Part shown: piece by piece, positions 7,117 to 8,756 of the stretch
Layout of the letters: every line of letters begins with the position of its first letter
Position numbering within the stretch: the stretch's first letter is position 1
Source: an uncultured Verrucomicrobiae bacterium
Lineage (GTDB): Bacteria > Verrucomicrobiota > Verrucomicrobiia > Verrucomicrobiales > DEV007
Assembly: GCA_937898895.1 (NCBI GenBank)
Contig: CALDKL010000261.1
Coordinates: 1-8,756 of the forward strand
Direction of reading: 5' to 3'
Length of the DNA stretch: 8,756 bases
Made by a program: the position numbers and the translations under genes
The notes under the pieces: generated by a model
Told to the model about the DNA's origin: nothing
Seen by the model: only the letters and a program-made list of their open reading frames with translations
Databases searched by the model: none

Positions 7117-7565
7117 GGAGACATAGTCTCCGATGGACGCGCAATCGCCGCTATTTGTTTCAGGGAGGGAGGCTATCCTTAGCCTCCGTTGGGCACGCAA
7201 TCGCCGCTAAGGATAGCGGCGGTCCCTGAGGGGACAGGGAAGGAGGCTATCCCTAGCCTCCGATCAGCACGTTTCCGCCACTTGAGGAAGTGTCAGGGAG
7301 GGAGGCTATCCCTAGCCTCCGTTGGACGCGCAATCGCCGCTAGGGATAGCGGCGGTCCCTGAGGGGACAGGGAAGGAGGCTATCCCTAGCCTCCGATCAG
7401 CACGTTTCCGCCACTTGAGGAAGTGTCAGGGAGGGAGGCTATCCCTAGCCTCCGTTGGACGCGCAATCGCCGCTAGGGATAGCGGCGTTCCCTGAGAGGA
7501 GCCACTTGAGGAAGTTTCAGGGAGGGAGGCTATCCTTAGCCTCCGTTGGACGCGCCATCGTCGCA
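7117..7565. repeat. Hairpin repeat array 1 (133-bp and 91-bp units carrying H1 and H2 palindromes)
   Basis: The array holds six perfect copies of palindrome H1 (GGAGGCTATCCYTAGCCTCC; starts 7168, 7242, 7301, 7375, 7434, 7525) and three of H2 (CGCCGCTARGGATAGCGGCG; starts 7202, 7335, 7468), each an 8-bp stem with a 4-base loop. H1 and its H2 are always 14 bases apart, and three units have a period of exactly 133 bp. The last H1 follows after 91 bp. Minor elements recur: TCAGGGA/TCCCTGA outside the H1-H2 pair, and CACTT-GAGG-AAGTG at 7279-7292. A degenerate hairpin, GGAGACATAGTCTCC, opens the array at 7117, and a cut H2 (CGCCGCTA at 7146-7153) follows. The array ends as a decayed H2 near 7565, six bases before the toxin stop. 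It resembles REP/BIME elements in layout, but I do not recognise the family. Confidence 0.93.
7134..7234. repeat. Left copy of a 101-bp direct repeat flanking the toxin-antitoxin pair
   Basis: Positions 7134-7234 align without gaps to 8365-8465 with two mismatches (7189/8420 and 7222/8453). The match includes the same truncated H2 joined to TTTGTTTCAGGG, a junction absent from internal units. The two arrays therefore share their left boundary, not merely the repeat unit. The copies are 1231 bp apart and in the same orientation. Confidence 0.9.
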
Positions 7566-7570
7566 AAAGC

Positions 7571-7990
7571 CTACCCGACAACAAATCCCTCCGCGAGCGC
7601 GGCGGCTCCGAGTCTGGAATCTCCGGTGAGGAATTGCCGATCAGTGGTCTGTTCGCCGAAGGCCACGAGGGCAGCGGCGAGCTGGAAGGCATCCGCCGCA
7701 CGCAGGGAGTGGACCCGGAGAAGCCTCAGGGCGCGGGAACGTACCATCCGGGTCGGTTCCACCTCCATCCAGGAATCCGACAGATAGCGGAGCTTTTCTC
7801 GGGCAATGACCCCTTCACCGGACCAGGCGGGATTTTCCCGAAGGCGGCGGCACAGCGCCGACTCAATCTCGGCAAGAGTCCCATACCAGACAAGCATGGC
7901 AGTATCGGACCGCAAATCCGACTCGCGTTTGCCGGAGTCCACTTCTTCCACCAACAGCGGAGTGATGGCTGAACGATCCCAAAATTTCAC
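7571..7990 (-). CDS. vapC: PIN-domain toxin ribonuclease, VapC family
   Basis: The 139-residue product is a single PIN domain, the fold of VapC toxins, which are Mg2+-dependent endoribonucleases that cut tRNA or rRNA and are held inactive by a partner antitoxin. It starts MKFWDRSAITPLLVEE, with Asp5 in the first acidic position. Acidic residues follow in TLAEIESAL (Glu41 or Glu43), RAADAFQLAAAL (Asp100) and FLTGDSRL (Asp124), so the catalytic acidic set looks complete and the toxin probably active. Translation begins at GTG 7990, which overlaps the antitoxin stop in GTGA, the usual coupling for such pairs. Its stop lies six bases from the degraded end of array 1, whose hairpins would be in the 3' end of the transcript. 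The cellular target cannot be told from sequence. Confidence 0.92.
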   Translation of the reverse strand: MKFWDRSAITPLLVEEVDSGKRESDLRSDTAMLVWYGTLAEIESALCRRLRENPAWSGEGVIAREKLRYLSDSWMEVEPTRMVRSRALRLLRVHSLRAADAFQLAAALVAFGEQTTDRQFLTGDSRLGAAALAEGFVVG

Positions 7991-8271
7991 AGTTCGTCGC
8001 GTTCCTCGATCACCGCTGTGGTCAGGCCGGGAGCAATCCGGGCCTTCGGCAGTGCCAAAAATTCGTCGGCCGACAAGTTCTTTTGTCCCGGCATTGCCAC
8101 CCCTTCCACCAACAAGCCCTGCATCCCCTCTGGCAAATCATCGAAATCGACCGCTTGCAGAAGTGCCACCGGGCGCTTTCGCTCGGTTACTAGCAGCGGA
8201 TCTCCACCGCGCACACCTTCCAAATGTGCGGAAAGTCGGTCTTTGAGATCCGAAATACTCGCCACTTTCAT
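7987..8271 (-). CDS. Phd/YefM-family antitoxin partner of the PIN toxin
   Basis: The 94-residue product starts MKVASISDLKDRLSAHLEGVRGGDPLLVTERKRPVALLQ, the hallmark of the Phd/YefM fold: a short strand, a helix, then the LLVTERKRPVAxL hairpin that dimerises and binds operator DNA. The C-terminal half, from about residue 45 (DLPEGMQGLL onward), should be the flexible part that wraps and blocks the toxin. It ends in TGA overlapping the toxin GTG. The antitoxin comes first in the operon, as usual, and should repress its own promoter together with the toxin. There is no room for a ribosome binding site between the likely transcription start and the ATG (see promoter). Confidence 0.92.
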   Translation of the reverse strand: MKVASISDLKDRLSAHLEGVRGGDPLLVTERKRPVALLQAVDFDDLPEGMQGLLVEGVAMPGQKNLSADEFLALPKARIAPGLTTAVIEERDEL

Positions 8272-8272
8272 A

Positions 8273-8287
8273 TGGCCAATATAGCCA
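8273..8287. promoter_or_regulatory. Candidate autoregulation operator over the -10 element
   Basis: The sequence TGGCCAATATAGCCA has complementary ends (TGGC/GCCA) separated by 7 bases that cover the -10 box of the antitoxin promoter. Phd/YefM antitoxins bind short palindromes at their own promoter, so this is a plausible operator, but the arms are only 4 bp and could be chance. Confidence 0.3.
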
Positions 8288-8306
8288 GATCAATCCGGCC
8301 CGTCAA
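8278..8306 (-). promoter_or_regulatory. Sigma-70-like promoter of the toxin-antitoxin operon (leaderless or nearly so)
   Basis: Read on the minus strand, TTGACG (8306-8301) is followed by exactly 17 bases and then TATATT (8283-8278). Both boxes are close to consensus (5/6 each). Only six bases separate the -10 box from the ATG at 8271, so transcription should start at or within a base or two of the start codon. Confidence 0.75.
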
Positions 8307-8361
8307 GCATCCGCGAGAAAGAAGCGTGGGTTCCGTTTCGGCCGATACCGCTGAATTCCGC

Positions 8362-8623
8362 CGTTGGACGCGCAATCGCCGCTATTTGTTTCAGGGAGGG
8401 AGGCTATCCTTAGCCTCCGGTGGGCACGCAATCGCCGCTAAGGATAGCGGCGTTCCCTGAGGGGAGCCACTTGAGGAAGTTTCAGAGAGGGAGGCGATCC
8501 TTAGCCTCCGTTGGGCACGCAATCGCCGCTAAGGATAGCGGCGTTCCCTGAGGGGAGCCACTTGAGGAAGTTTCAGAGAGGGAGGCGATCCTTAGCCTCC
8601 GATGGACGCGCCATCGCCGCTAA
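8362..8623. repeat. Hairpin repeat array 2 (91-bp units), interrupted at its right end
   Basis: This second array lies upstream of the antitoxin gene and runs in the same orientation as array 1. H1 copies start at 8399, 8490 and 8581 and H2 copies at 8433 and 8524, with an exact 91-bp period. A third H2 starts at 8615 but keeps only CGCCGCTAA. The second and third H1 carry T to G (GGAGGCGATCC...), replacing one stem pair with a G-A mismatch. The array opens with the same cut H2 plus TTTG junction as array 1 (8377-8388). The final spacer reads GCGCCAT instead of GCGCAAT, as in the last unit of array 1, so both arrays share the same first and last unit types. Confidence 0.93.
8365..8465. repeat. 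Right copy of the 101-bp direct repeat flanking the toxin-antitoxin pair
   Basis: This matches 7134-7234 at 99 of 101 positions. After 8465 the copies diverge because array 1 continues into its 42-bp extra segment while array 2 goes straight to GCCACTTGAGGAAG. Confidence 0.9.
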
Positions 8624-8645
8624 CCCGGATTTCTCACACCAGATG

Positions 8646-8722
8646 ATGCGGGCGGTTTGGATTTTGGTGTAAAGTTCTGGTGTTCAAACAATACTGCACA
8701 AACAAAACCCCAACCGCCGCAT
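8646..8722 (+). promoter_or_regulatory. Inverted repeat that would bury the transposase start codon
   Basis: ATGCGGGCGGTT (8646-8657) pairs with AACCGCCGCAT (8712-8722), leaving one unpaired G. The right arm ends inside the transposase ATG (8721-8723). RNA entering from outside the element would contain both arms and hide the start. Insertion sequences are known to use such structures against read-through activation; its use here is inferred. Confidence 0.4.
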
Positions 8723-8756
8723 GACGGACTGTATCCAGCAAACCTTCGCTTTTCAA
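8721..8756 (+). CDS. IS1380-family-like transposase, first 12 codons only
   Basis: The visible peptide is MTDCIQQTFAFQ, which resembles the usual start of IS1380-family DDE transposases (M-T-x-C-x-Q-x-x-F-x-F). It catalyses element movement by cut-and-paste, as known for that family. Only 12 residues are inside the window, so the call rests on this short motif plus the clean break of the repeat array 97 bases upstream. Confidence 0.55.
   Translation, partial: MTDCIQQTFAFQ

Larger units (their letters stand above)
8624..8756 (+). mobile_element. Left end of an IS1380-like insertion sequence, cut by window edge
   Basis: The repeat unit stops after CGCCGCTAA (8623) and is replaced by CCCGGATTTCTCACACCAGA and unrelated, more AT-rich DNA leading to a transposase-like start at 8721. 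Inside are a perfect 8-bp inverted repeat, ACACCAGA (8636-8643) and TCTGGTGT (8676-8683), and an imperfect one around the start codon. I place the element edge at 8623/8624 from the break in the repeat; the last bases before it (CTAA, 8620-8623) could be the target duplication. The right end is outside the window, so the terminal inverted repeat cannot be confirmed. Confidence 0.65.

Noticed and set aside
6146..7126. Plus-strand open frame of 326 codons
   Set aside because: Antisense to the family 2 glycosyltransferase, whose TWNE and DAD motifs are unmistakable.
8224..8460. Small frames over the arrays giving RNRRYLFQGGRLSLAS-type peptides
   Set aside because: The same peptide appears at 6864-7229 because the DNA repeat is copied; the frames enter from unrelated flanking sequence and have no start of their own.
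7117..8623. CRISPR array
   Set aside because: Repeats are palindrome pairs at 91 or 133 bp spacing and the sequence between them is itself repeated, not unique spacers; no cas genes.
8657..8695. Promoter of the transposase gene (AATACT as -10)
   Set aside because: No -35 box at 16-18 bp spacing, so the match is too weak to report.

Overview
The window looks like a chromosomal segment of a GC-rich Gram-negative bacterium. Verrucomicrobiota or a relative is my best guess, because of the gene families, the exosortase-type accessory protein, the scarcity of Shine-Dalgarno motifs and the dense hairpin repeats. This is inference; no marker gene fixes the lineage. All recognisable complete genes lie on the minus strand, and the only plus-strand gene is the first 12 codons of a transposase at the right edge.

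In minus-strand transcription order (right to left): a toxin-antitoxin pair (Phd/YefM-type antitoxin 8271-7987 and PIN-domain toxin 7990-7571, 4-base overlap); a block of cell-surface polysaccharide genes (family 2 glycosyltransferase 7054-6209, WcaF-like hexapeptide acetyltransferase 6209-5673, EpsI/DUF3485-like membrane-anchored protein 5599-4895, family 4 glycosyltransferase 4845-3718); methionyl-tRNA synthetase metG 3509-1443; and, after a 500-base gap, a malate/L-lactate dehydrogenase-family (Ldh_2) oxidoreductase from 940 that runs off the left edge. The four polysaccharide genes are tightly spaced and probably form the end of an exopolysaccharide or O-antigen-like operon. The EpsI-like member hints at exosortase-linked surface export, but no exosortase is present here.

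The most unusual part is 7117-8623. Two arrays of a hairpin repeat (about 7117-7565 and 8362-8623) flank the toxin-antitoxin pair. Each repeat unit carries two perfect 8-bp hairpins, H1 (GGAGGCTATCCTTAGCCTCC) and H2 (CGCCGCTAAGGATAGCGGCG). Their 12-base cores are exact reverse complements, so a unit can fold as two small hairpins with complementary loops or as one long hairpin. Where the H1 loop changes from TCCT to TCCC, the partner H2 loop changes from AGGA to GGGA. The units come in a 91-bp form and a 133-bp form (with an extra 42 bp holding a further H1). The starts of the two arrays are a 101-bp direct repeat with 2 mismatches, so the toxin-antitoxin pair sits between recombination-competent repeats. 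The last H2 of array 2 is cut at about 8623/8624 by the left end of what appears to be an IS1380-family insertion sequence.

The antitoxin gene has a near-consensus sigma-70-type promoter (TTGACG, 17 bp, TATATT) placed so close to the ATG that its transcript would be leaderless or almost so. The stretches 941-1442 and 3510-3717 hold no convincing gene, but contain inverted or tandem repeats described below.
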